DNA from: UBA1723 sp045641065
GTDB taxonomy: Bacteria; Bacteroidota; Bacteroidia; Bacteroidales; Paludibacteraceae
DNA: 64,000 nt
Direction of reading: 5' to 3'
NCBI GenBank assembly: GCA_045641065.1
Contig: JAZUGF010000142.1
Span: 1-64,000, forward strand
In this document: positions 21,251 to 28,989 of the stretch, piece by piece
Numbering within the stretch: position 1 is the stretch's first letter
Layout of the letters: every line of letters begins with the position of its first letter
The notes under the pieces: generated by a model
Databases searched by the model: none
What the model was told of the DNA's origin: nothing
Seen by the model: only the letters and a program-made list of their open reading frames with translations
Program-made: the position numbers and the translations under genes

Positions 21251-21730
21251 ATGATTAACAATAAGAAGATAAAGTCAACACCTAAGAAGTTGACAACCAA
21301 GTATCCGTCGCCTGACACGTCGATCATCAACTTGGATCCATTAAAGGACATCAAGAAGCATGGCAAGGCATATGCTAAAGTCATTCAACGTTTTGAAAGT
21401 ATCACAACCAAGACTGGTCATTACAAATGTGATCCCATCTGTCTGGTTTGCATTCCAGAAAACAAAAAAGGAGCTGACAATATCATCTGCTTGAATGTCA
21501 AAGACTTGTACAACAATGCCATCGACCTTGTTCTTATGCTTGCCAACAAGTTAGTCGCAATGGATGTCTGCTTGAAGACAATTGTGGTGAGCGACAAAGC
21601 TACGTATTATCTTTTAAGGGAGTTCTGCGACAAAGCAGGCATTGGTTTAGAACTAGAAGACGAGAATGATGTTGATGAAGGCATGAAGGATATCCTGACG
21701 AACTTAGTCTACAATGCTAACGAAGATTGA
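21251..21730 (+). CDS. hypothetical cytoplasmic protein (159 aa)
   Basis: The start at 21251 (MINNKKIKSTPKKL) is chosen because a GGAG sequence lies 6 bp upstream and because the longer frame (TTG at 21209) begins inside the R1 element. There is no signal peptide or membrane span. The body (KAYAKVIQRFESITTKTGHY, later PICLVCIPENKKGADNIICL and IVVSDKATYYLLREFCDKAG) looks like a small alpha/beta domain with an acidic C-terminus (ELEDENDVDEGMKD). It faintly recalls the DUF6930 type, but I am not sure. It is isolated: repeat elements lie on both sides and codon use is ordinary. Confidence 0.7.
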   Translation: MINNKKIKSTPKKLTTKYPSPDTSIINLDPLKDIKKHGKAYAKVIQRFESITTKTGHYKCDPICLVCIPENKKGADNIICLNVKDLYNNAIDLVLMLANKLVAMDVCLKTIVVSDKATYYLLREFCDKAGIGLELEDENDVDEGMKDILTNLVYNANED

Positions 21731-21741
21731 TTTATGTTAAC

Positions 21742-21788
21742 GGCAGGTGCTCACGCACCTGCCTACCGATATGTAGCCTCTACGAGGC
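21742..21788 (+). repeat. two-hairpin intergenic repeat, copy B
   Basis: Hairpin 1 is a perfect 9-bp stem, GGCAGGTGC, loop TCAC, GCACCTGCC (21742-21763). Hairpin 2 is GCCTC, loop TAC, GAGGC (21776-21788). Relative to copy A, a T-A pair replaces A-T in stem 2 on both sides, so pairing is kept. It lies 12 bp after the stop of the 159-aa gene and could also serve as its 3' end structure. Confidence 0.75.
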
Positions 21789-21903
21789 AAGTTGAAACCA
21801 GAATCCAAAAACCTGAATCTTGAAACCTGAAATCTATTATTAAAAAATCTTAATTCAGAATTGCAAAAAATTGCGTCGGACAACTTTCGTATCTAAATTA
21901 TAT

Positions 21904-21911
21904 TATATTTG
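21904..21911 (+). promoter_or_regulatory. putative -7 element (TATATTTG)
   Basis: This matches the Bacteroidetes -7 consensus TAnnTTTG, 31 bp before the ATG at 21943. A good TTTG -33 element at 19-20 nt was not found, so the call is tentative. Confidence 0.4.
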
Positions 21912-21942
21912 TCGTGTTTAACTGAATACAAAACACGGATTA

Positions 21943-22965
21943 ATGGGACGCATATTATTAACTATAATTTTCACTTTTATTCTGCAATCTGCCAGCATAT
22001 TCGCTCAGAATTATGCTGTGGGTGATATAATCAAAGAAAAGGGAATCACATATAAGGTTTTATCAACATATCTCGTTATAGATTCAAAGGAGTCTCCAGA
22101 TACCATCACCGGTCCAGATAAATTCTATCAATCAGGTGAATTGATGGTAACACATGTCGACGAGGGGTTGATAGACGTTGTCATTCCAACTTCAGTGGGA
22201 AGATTCCTCGTGATTGGCCTTACTGACAGTCTATTCTACAATCATGAGCACAACAGAATCTGGCTTCCAGATCTTATGTTTGCAGGAAATGGTTGCTTCG
22301 CCAAATTGAAAGTGGGTAGTAGAGCACTAGTGGTTCACAATATCATTGAATATGGATACGGAATATTTGACAGATTAGATGCCGATTTGATTTTTGACAT
22401 AACTAAACCTGTCTCTTTGGCAAGTGCATTCCGTAAAGACACAACAGTAATATCAACAATAACACAAAAGCCAATAAGGACATACACGAAAAGTATGCCA
22501 TTAGGTGCAATCAAGATGAACACAAGAATGTTGAAAAATGACAGATACAAAAATATTGTTCCATATTGCTACACGACAACCGGTAAAAACTATACTCAAT
22601 GGATAGACAAAGCATTCACAAACGATAAATCATTCCAAAAAAATGACATATCCGACAAAAACCTTCTACACAGCAGAAGAGCATATACGACAACACCAAG
22701 AGGCAATAACAAAGGTTTTGTCATAACAGCTTCAACAACAAATCGTAAAGAATTTCAAAATGGGAATCTTCCATGGGGGCACCTCACAAAAAATTACTCA
22801 CGTATAACAAAATACAGTGTGATTAATAAAAGAAACAGGAAGAATGTCAATTACGATGCATTTGTTCCTGTAGCAGATGCCACACAGAAGGGTGGATGGA
22901 TTATCAAAATTAAGAATGAGTATGGAGAGGCATATTATACGTTGAACGGCAAAAAGATTAAATGA
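21943..22965 (+). CDS. secreted protein with BspA-like leucine-rich-repeat features (340 aa)
   Basis: It begins with a signal peptide (MGRILLTIIFTFILQSASIF, cut near AQN). Residues about 25-130 (GDIIKEKGITYKVLSTYLVI, later VIPTSVGRFLVIGLTDSLFY) resemble the strand-turn pattern of BspA/LRR_5 proteins, but full repeats are not obvious. The second half is basic and Thr/Asn-rich, ending YGEAYYTLNGKKIK, a tail like the YYTVDGKPI stretch in the next gene. The stop overlaps that gene's start as ATGA, so the two are translationally coupled. A -7 element lies at 21904. Function unknown; surface or periplasmic location is inferred. Confidence 0.8.
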   Translation: MGRILLTIIFTFILQSASIFAQNYAVGDIIKEKGITYKVLSTYLVIDSKESPDTITGPDKFYQSGELMVTHVDEGLIDVVIPTSVGRFLVIGLTDSLFYNHEHNRIWLPDLMFAGNGCFAKLKVGSRALVVHNIIEYGYGIFDRLDADLIFDITKPVSLASAFRKDTTVISTITQKPIRTYTKSMPLGAIKMNTRMLKNDRYKNIVPYCYTTTGKNYTQWIDKAFTNDKSFQKNDISDKNLLHSRRAYTTTPRGNNKGFVITASTTNRKEFQNGNLPWGHLTKNYSRITKYSVINKRNRKNVNYDAFVPVADATQKGGWIIKIKNEYGEAYYTLNGKKIK

Positions 22966-24104
22966 TGAAGAAGATTATATTACTATTGATAAGTCTTGCC
23001 TCTTGTTTCATCGCGTCGGCAGACAAAAGAGGAGTCTCATTTGAGCACAACGGGTTGATCTACACAATCGCATCTGAATTTGTTGTGAGAAAGCGTATTG
23101 TAGGAAGAACAATTCTAGACTCTGAATATGAAATAATTAAAGAAGGAGAGGTTTATGTAAGTGGAGTCACAGCATCTAACAAAGATGTCAAAATTCCTTC
23201 ATTTTTCTATTATCCGTTAATTGAAGTAAAAAAAGACAGCACAACATGCTTAAAACCTGTAATGGGAACAACAAAATACACTGTGTTAGGAATCGGAGAA
23301 AAAGCATTTGAAGGAGCGACCTTAAAAAGTCTGGTAATTCCACATGGATTAAGATTCATCGGCAACGAAGCATTCAGAGATATGACAATCACAAAAGGGA
23401 TTTTAGTAGTTCCCCCTGCGAGACGCATGAATGCAAATGTCTTTATCGGATTAAAATCAAAAGTGTTCTTACCTGAATTGGAAGACGAATACAATTCCAA
23501 TACGACTCCTATTCTATTCAACAAGACGTTCGACATTAAAGAAGGATTGCCGGAAATATATGTAAGGCATAATGCGTTTGGAAAGCCTATAGAATCTTTA
23601 GACAGAAGGATACTTTATACCGTTGGGGACAGTCTTACCAAAGAATGGTACAACTACTATTCTTCAATTAGCTATAGGCCAAAGCCAATCACTTCGTACG
23701 GTAAATTTGGATTTTATACATTCAACACTTTCTCTGGAGCGAAGACGCCAACTATAACTATTAGACCAGCAAAAAAATTTGAGAAGACAAGAACTGATCT
23801 TGACATGATTGCTCCATATGAGTTTGTTTGTTGGAACCCATATACACAGAAAAGAGAAGTGTGCAGCGATTTTGTAATGAACGAATCAATATACAGACTA
23901 AAAAAAGAAGAAAATTATCTGTATTACACTGTGGATGGAAAACCAATCACAAATATCGATCCTTTGATTGACGCTTCAGGTAAAGATCCTTTTGGATTGC
24001 AGGTGCGAGATCTAGAGGAGATAAAAGCCAAAAATGCAGCTAATGAGAGGTCTAACAATCTTAACAATAAAATCGAACTTCTTAAAAGTACACTCGGATT
24101 CTAA
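22962..24104 (+). CDS. secreted LRR_5/BspA-like protein (380 aa)
   Basis: The ATG at 22962 overlaps the stop of the upstream gene; a second ATG at 22965 is equally possible. The signal peptide is MMKKIILLLISLASCFIASA. Residues about 110-150 show a typical LRR_5 unit (VLGIGEKAFEG, LKSLVIPHGLRFIGNEAFRD). The rest is diverged, with a YYTVDGKPI motif shared with its neighbour and a polar helical end (LNNKIELLKSTLGF). Many BspA-like proteins are surface adhesins, but this one has only one or two clear repeats and no T9SS tail, so the role is open. It is likely co-transcribed with the upstream gene and possibly with the lipoprotein 33 bp downstream. Confidence 0.85.
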   Translation: MMKKIILLLISLASCFIASADKRGVSFEHNGLIYTIASEFVVRKRIVGRTILDSEYEIIKEGEVYVSGVTASNKDVKIPSFFYYPLIEVKKDSTTCLKPVMGTTKYTVLGIGEKAFEGATLKSLVIPHGLRFIGNEAFRDMTITKGILVVPPARRMNANVFIGLKSKVFLPELEDEYNSNTTPILFNKTFDIKEGLPEIYVRHNAFGKPIESLDRRILYTVGDSLTKEWYNYYSSISYRPKPITSYGKFGFYTFNTFSGAKTPTITIRPAKKFEKTRTDLDMIAPYEFVCWNPYTQKREVCSDFVMNESIYRLKKEENYLYYTVDGKPITNIDPLIDASGKDPFGLQVRDLEEIKAKNAANERSNNLNNKIELLKSTLGF

Positions 24105-24137
24105 TCAACTTAATATAAACTGTTAATTATTATAATT

Positions 24138-26933
24138 ATGAGATACATTAAGCATTATATATTCGGAGCTGTCGCCACAGGTTTGGCGATGTTCTGCAGT
24201 TGCAATAATTCAAAGGATAAATCTTTGAATGCAGAAGACTATACATATACAGAGTCGGAATCAAGCAACCACGTTTATGGTTTTGTGAATGATGACAAAG
24301 GCAATGCATTATCAAATGTGTTGGTCACAAGTGGAAAAGACACGACAGTCACAAACGAATACGGAGCCTACACAATTGAAAAATGTCGTGCTGTAAATGA
24401 TAGATGTGTTGTCAAATTTGAATCCAACGAACATTTCTCTGTAATCCGTACGGCAGATATCTCAGAAGGAGATGCAAGAGTCGACGCGGTATTGATGCCA
24501 CAGGAAAGCAAAGAAGGCGTAACTGAATTGACTCGTTTCAACAATAGTCAGGGAGCATCAATAAAAGTAGGAAAGATGACGGTGGATATCCCTGCCAACT
24601 CATTGGTTTATGAGGGCGACGGTAAGCCATTCAACGGATCGGTCTTTGCAAGCACTTACTATTTGAATCCAAACTCAGAAAACTTCGCTAAGGAGATGCC
24701 TGGAGGAGATATGAGTGGCGTGACAACAGATGGCAAGGATGTGATACTTCTATCATATGGCATGGTGGAGGTAACATTAAAAGACTCTGCAAACAAGAAA
24801 CTTCAATTGAAAGATGGAGCAGAAAGCACATTGACATTCCCGTCGCCAGAAGGATTGGCCGAGCATAAGCAAATTCCACTTTGGTATTTTGATGAAGAGA
24901 AAGGAACTTGGGTTGAAGAAGGAATCGCGACAAAGAAGGGAGACGTCTATACTGGAAATGTAAAGCATTTCTCTTGGCATAACCTTGACTGTTCCGCTTG
25001 GAGAGCTACCATTTGCGGTAGAGTCACAAACACTAATGGAGAAGCAATATCCGGAGTGTTAGTGACAATTTCTCAAACAAGTGCGTATACAGATAGCAAT
25101 GGTAATTATTGTGCTTATGTTCCTAACGAGACTCCCGTCTTCGTTACAGTAAAGCCAGCAGACTATGCACGTTATACAAATTGTCCGATTTTCAAGATTG
25201 AAGGACAACCAGCAGGAACAACAATCAAGCAAGACATTGTGCTTCCTACCCTACCAAGTATACATGGAAAAGTGACATATAATGATAGCACTCCAGCTCG
25301 TGGTATAACTGTTTGTGCAAATAATTCATTAACCATGACAAACTATAATGGTAATTATACGTTGTATTATAATGGTAACGAACCAGTTTCGCTACATGTC
25401 GCAGGATATTCGAATAAAGAATACAAGACTTATGAATTCAAGGATCCATCTGAGATTGACGAGCACGCAAGTTACGACTTTATAATAGACAAGTGCATAT
25501 CTTTAGGTGGAATGATTCGAAACAATAGAAATTTGACGATTGACGATGTATTAACAGTCACTATCATTGCAGACGGAGAAGAATTCGCAGTAAATTCAAA
25601 ATTTGGAACTTATCAGTTGAATGTATCTGAAAAAACAAAAAATATCACTGCTTTTGTCAAAGAAGAAGATGGATATGGAATAGAATCAAACAGAGTATTA
25701 TTAACATTAAACGACAGCACAAAAAGATATTACAAATATTTGCAAACAATCGTTGTTCCAACCAACATCTCTGTCAGCGGAACAATTGTCAACACATGTG
25801 GTCCATCTAAAGCAAACATCACAATTGAATCTGGCAAACTATTCCACAAAGAATCATTGACACAATCATCAAAATTAGGATATTTCAATATAGATCTTCC
25901 TGTAAAAATGACCGGCGATGCTAAAGTCAAGATTAATTGTCAGGGAAAGAGACTTACAAAGAAAATCAATATAAAGAATGAAGATATCAATCTTGGTGAA
26001 CTTGAATTTTGTTCAGGAGAAAAACCAGATCCAAACTGTATCTATGCACTCGTTGGAGACAAGACTATAAAATTTGACATAGAGAAAGATAAATACACAG
26101 AGATGTATCAAAAGGCAAGTGCAATAGATTTCAAGTATCAAGCATGGTACAAGAGTCCCGACCACAACGCCACATTGGTTTTGGAAATCAACAAATGTTT
26201 AGGAGGCAAAATCACTTCCGCAAGCGGCAACAACATATTGAGATTTGCAAGTCACAATCTTAAAACATACCTGTTGAACAATGGTAATATTTCAAAATCC
26301 AAGCCAAAGTTTGTACATTCAGAAGAGGATAACAAGTATCTGTTTAACACAGATAATGAGTTGATTCCAGAAAGTGGAAATGATGAGATATACCTATACG
26401 GTTCTGCTGTCGTGGAAGAAAAGAAGTTGAATGATAACATAAACACAGCATATATCACTTCAGACTTATATTTTATGTCTAACAAGATCTTAGTAGGAGA
26501 AACAAAATCAACAAAGTTCTATACTTTGACCATTCCTAAAGGATCAACTCAAACATTGGAAGAGAACTTGAAGAAACAGGGATTCAAGGAGCATTCTACT
26601 TTCTTGGACGACGAGAAACGATTCTCAACAATTTTCCTTCAAGAAAATGCAGAGGCTTTGCTTCGTAGAAATAAAGACAACACATCTGAAGTAACAATAT
26701 TGATACGAGACGGAATTGGAACAGAGCCACTATCACAATGTTGGAAAGTTGATTTCAGCAACTCATCACTTAAGAATGGCAAGGGAAGCAACATCAACTA
26801 TATGTGGAAGAATGAGGCGGACATCGCTCAACTAGCCATGTTTGGTCCGATGATGGGAATCAAGTTTACAAAGACAAACATCTCAGAACAGAAATGTGGT
26901 TGTGCGACAAGCAACGGACCAGTCGCTTATTAA
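24138..26933 (+). CDS. large lipoprotein with carboxypeptidase-regulatory-like domains (931 aa)
   Basis: The signal ends in a lipobox-like LAMFCSC, so it is probably lipidated at Cys20 or Cys22. Ig-like carboxypeptidase-regulatory domains are visible at about residues 47-110 (YGFVNDDKGNALSNVLV), 290-350 (CGRVTNTNGEAISGVLV), 374-430 (HGKVTYNDSTPARGITV) and about 545-620. Between the first two is a region of about 150 residues (MTVDIPANSLVYEGDGKPF, later WYFDEEKGTWVEEG) resembling the segment in CILP-like and other Ig-rich proteins. The C-terminus has Cys-rich text (QKCGCATSNG). It may be a surface-exposed carbohydrate- or matrix-binding lipoprotein; no enzyme motif is seen. It starts 33 bp after the LRR-like gene and is followed by a terminator. 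Confidence 0.85.
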   Translation: MRYIKHYIFGAVATGLAMFCSCNNSKDKSLNAEDYTYTESESSNHVYGFVNDDKGNALSNVLVTSGKDTTVTNEYGAYTIEKCRAVNDRCVVKFESNEHFSVIRTADISEGDARVDAVLMPQESKEGVTELTRFNNSQGASIKVGKMTVDIPANSLVYEGDGKPFNGSVFASTYYLNPNSENFAKEMPGGDMSGVTTDGKDVILLSYGMVEVTLKDSANKKLQLKDGAESTLTFPSPEGLAEHKQIPLWYFDEEKGTWVEEGIATKKGDVYTGNVKHFSWHNLDCSAWRATICGRVTNTNGEAISGVLVTISQTSAYTDSNGNYCAYVPNETPVFVTVKPADYARYTNCPIFKIEGQPAGTTIKQDIVLPTLPSIHGKVTYNDSTPARGITVCANNSLTMTNYNGNYTLYYNGNEPVSLHVAGYSNKEYKTYEFKDPSEIDEHASYDFIIDKCISLGGMIRNNRNLTIDDVLTVTIIADGEEFAVNSKFGTYQLNVSEKTKNITAFVKEEDGYGIESNRVLLTLNDSTKRYYKYLQTIVVPTNISVSGTIVNTCGPSKANITIESGKLFHKESLTQSSKLGYFNIDLPVKMTGDAKVKINCQGKRLTKKINIKNEDINLGELEFCSGEKPDPNCIYALVGDKTIKFDIEKDKYTEMYQKASAIDFKYQAWYKSPDHNATLVLEINKCLGGKITSASGNNILRFASHNLKTYLLNNGNISKSKPKFVHSEEDNKYLFNTDNELIPESGNDEIYLYGSAVVEEKKLNDNINTAYITSDLYFMSNKILVGETKSTKFYTLTIPKGSTQTLEENLKKQGFKEHSTFLDDEKRFSTIFLQENAEALLRRNKDNTSEVTILIRDGIGTEPLSQCWKVDFSNSSLKNGKGSNINYMWKNEADIAQLAMFGPMMGIKFTKTNISEQKCGCATSNGPVAY

Positions 26934-26956
26934 ACAAACCATATTTTAACAAATAT

Positions 26957-26983
26957 AAAAGGAGGCTTCGGTCTCCTTTTTTT
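26957..26983 (+). terminator. rho-independent terminator after the large lipoprotein
   Basis: AAAGGAGGC, loop TTCG, GTCTCCTTT (one G-T pair), then a T run that continues into the left flank of element R2. Confidence 0.85.
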
Positions 26984-26985
26984 AT

Positions 26986-27129
26986 GGAGATTATATAGCA
27001 GTTGTCCAAAATGAGGATTGTTAAGGGCCAGTTTTTTATTATTTGGGCCCTAACCCCGCTCTTCAACGCGAGTCCGAAGGACGAGCGTCATATAAATAAG
27101 CGTGTTTGGACAACACATATATAATTGCC
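26986..27129 (+). mobile_element. MITE-like inverted-repeat element, copy R2, with 8-bp target duplication
   Basis: It starts GGAGATTATATAG, then AGTTGTCCAAA, and ends with the inverted form TTTGGACAAC to TATATAATTGCC. It is flanked on both sides by exactly TTTTTTAT (26978-26985 and 27130-27137). Inside are GTTAAGGGCC/GGGCCCTAAC and a hairpin GCGAGTCC-GAA-GGACGAGC (27068-27086). It is 144 bp with no ORF. The left target copy is part of the terminator's T run. Confidence 0.85.
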
Positions 27130-27204
27130 TTTTTTATTACATATAACACTAAAGACGTATAATTGATGTCCACCCTATTTTTGTAAAAATTGTTGATAAA
27201 AATC

Positions 27205-27232
27205 ATTTTTCAACACAATTTTGTTGAAAAAT
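27205..27232. promoter_or_regulatory. 11-bp perfect inverted repeat upstream of the SUMF1/WG operon
   Basis: ATTTTTCAACA, spacer CAATTT, TGTTGAAAAAT. It ends 11 bp before the -33 element. A further TTGTTGA half-site at 27190-27196 lies in direct orientation 31 bp from the TTGTTGA in the right arm. This could be an operator or a leaderless hairpin; no T run follows, so a terminator is unlikely. Confidence 0.5.
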
Positions 27233-27243
27233 AGTGGTTAAGT

Positions 27244-27274
27244 TTTGCTTTTTAACATAAATAATATATTTTTG
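27244..27274 (+). promoter_or_regulatory. strong Bacteroidetes promoter of the SUMF1/WG operon
   Basis: TTTG (27244-27247), 19 nt, TATTTTTG (27267-27274), a near-ideal match to the TTTG/TAnnTTTG consensus. It leaves a leader of roughly 90 nt before the ATG at 27375. Confidence 0.75.
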
Positions 27275-27374
27275 CTATATGTATCACTATAGTATGCCAG
27301 AAAATAGTGTGATGTTATGGTCTGAGGCATACTAAAATTGGTTTGAAAATAATTTAAAAATATAAATTAAGACA

Positions 27375-28973
27375 ATGAGAAAGTTATTTCTAATGGCTTT
27401 TGCTTTCGGTCTTACATCTGTAGCGAGCGTTAGTGCTCAGCAAACAGAGAAGTTGTCTTCAAGCTTTACTTGCAAGGCTACTTATCCGAAAGGAAAAAAC
27501 ATCTATTTGATGGATTCATGTAAGGTAAACTACACCATCAAAAAGATCGTAGGAAAGATGGGAGTTCACACAGATGTTGAATGGACATCACGCCCAGATT
27601 TCACTTACAACAAGATCAAGGTTGATAGAGCTCAGCTAATTGGAGACAAGAACTATCAGGAACTTGTGTCGAGATTTGACATGATCACTCCTAAGAAGGC
27701 AACATTCGCGTTGACTTTGATGTTCTACAGCGACAGAGCAAAGACATATTACGCATCAGCAAAGACAACAGTTGAGGTAAACTATTTGGAGAAAGCTGGT
27801 TCAAACATTTCACCAGAGACATATGTAGTAAAAGATTGGTCAGAGAATTTGACTGATATTTACGTAGGCAAGCAGACTAAGCCAGGTGTTGTCACACTTG
27901 ACAATTCAATGAAGGAGTTTTTGGATCTTATGCGTTTGACAGAGAGCACAACTAAGATGGATCCATCTCAGCGTGGTTACAACTACCGTCTACGTAACAT
28001 CTTCGTAAATGCAGATAAGATCGACATTGTTAAGTCAGAGATTGTTTCAATAGACTGGAATGAGAACGACTACGACTTCCTTGTATATGAAGTAACTAAG
28101 CGTAAGGAGGCTAACGCACTTAGAGCTAAGGGTGATTCAGTAAAGGCTGACGAGGTTTACTTCGCTAACAGAAAGTACGAGCCAATCATCAGTGTGAAGT
28201 CGCCAACATATTGGAAGACAACTGGTACATCAAGCGAGACATTCGACAAGGCACTTAACACAGCAGACTCTTACTACAAGAAGAAGCAGTGGAATGAGGC
28301 AGGTTTGTACTACAACATGGCTTACGAGTACGATTCTACAATGGCTTACCCTAAGCAGCAGGCAATCAAGATCCAGGAGTACATCGACTATAAGAATAAC
28401 CGTAACGTTACAGGTCTAATCGACATGGTATACGTTGAGGGCAATCACGATGTTAAGAGTTTCTACATTGGTAAGACTGAGGTTACTCAGCAGCAGTGGG
28501 CTCGTGTAATGGGAACTAACCCATCTAACTTCAAGGGTTGTAGAACTTGTCCAGTTGAGAACGTATCATGGAATGAGGTTCAGACATTCATCAAGAAGCT
28601 TAACGAGCAGACAGGTCTTAAGTACCGTTTGATGAGCGAGAAAGAGTGGGAGTACGCAGCAAAGGGCGGAAAGAACGGATCTAAGTCAGCATTCGCTGGT
28701 GGTGATAACATCACAGAGGTTTCTTGGAACGCATACAACGCAGAGCAGACTACTCACGGTGTTGGAGAAAAGGCTCCTAACGAGCTTGGCATCTACGACA
28801 TGACAGGTAACGTAGCTGAGTGGGTAAACAACCAGTACGACAAGGTAACTCGTTTCGTTAAGGGAGGTTCGTTTGCTGATGAGGCTTCAAACTGTGCAAT
28901 CGAAGCTAAAGAGAAGTTAAAACCAGATTACAAGAGCAACAGCGTAGGTTTCCGTATCTGCCAGGATGAATAA
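27375..28973 (+). CDS. secreted SUMF1/FGE-sulfatase-domain protein (532 aa)
   Basis: A signal peptide (MRKLFLMAFAFGLTSVASVS, cut near AQQ) is followed by an N-terminal region of about 330 residues with strand-rich and TPR-like helical parts (DKALNTADSYYKKKQWNEAG). Residues about 350-532 form an FGE-sulfatase (SUMF1-type) domain: FYIGKTEVTQQQWARVMG, RLMSEKEWEYAAKGG, YDMTGNVAEWVNN and GFRICQDE. Catalytic Cys pairs of true formylglycine-generating enzymes are not evident, so a binding or structural role, as in the T9SS protein GldK/PorK, is more likely; it lacks GldK's lipoprotein signal. Codon use is groEL-like (AAG, CGT, GAG), suggesting high expression. The WG-repeat gene follows after 16 bp. 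Confidence 0.85.
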   Translation: MRKLFLMAFAFGLTSVASVSAQQTEKLSSSFTCKATYPKGKNIYLMDSCKVNYTIKKIVGKMGVHTDVEWTSRPDFTYNKIKVDRAQLIGDKNYQELVSRFDMITPKKATFALTLMFYSDRAKTYYASAKTTVEVNYLEKAGSNISPETYVVKDWSENLTDIYVGKQTKPGVVTLDNSMKEFLDLMRLTESTTKMDPSQRGYNYRLRNIFVNADKIDIVKSEIVSIDWNENDYDFLVYEVTKRKEANALRAKGDSVKADEVYFANRKYEPIISVKSPTYWKTTGTSSETFDKALNTADSYYKKKQWNEAGLYYNMAYEYDSTMAYPKQQAIKIQEYIDYKNNRNVTGLIDMVYVEGNHDVKSFYIGKTEVTQQQWARVMGTNPSNFKGCRTCPVENVSWNEVQTFIKKLNEQTGLKYRLMSEKEWEYAAKGGKNGSKSAFAGGDNITEVSWNAYNAEQTTHGVGEKAPNELGIYDMTGNVAEWVNNQYDKVTRFVKGGSFADEASNCAIEAKEKLKPDYKSNSVGFRICQDE

Positions 28974-28989
28974 AAAATAGAGAAGCAAA

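Noticed and set aside
21876..21902. GGACAACT with CGTATCTAAATTA, resembling a single end of the MITE-like element
   Set aside because: Only one end is present and it overlaps a promoter region; similarity is too short to call a relic.
24688..24980. Minus-strand ORFs inside the lipoprotein gene
   Set aside because: They overlap a well-supported plus-strand gene and show no domain sense.
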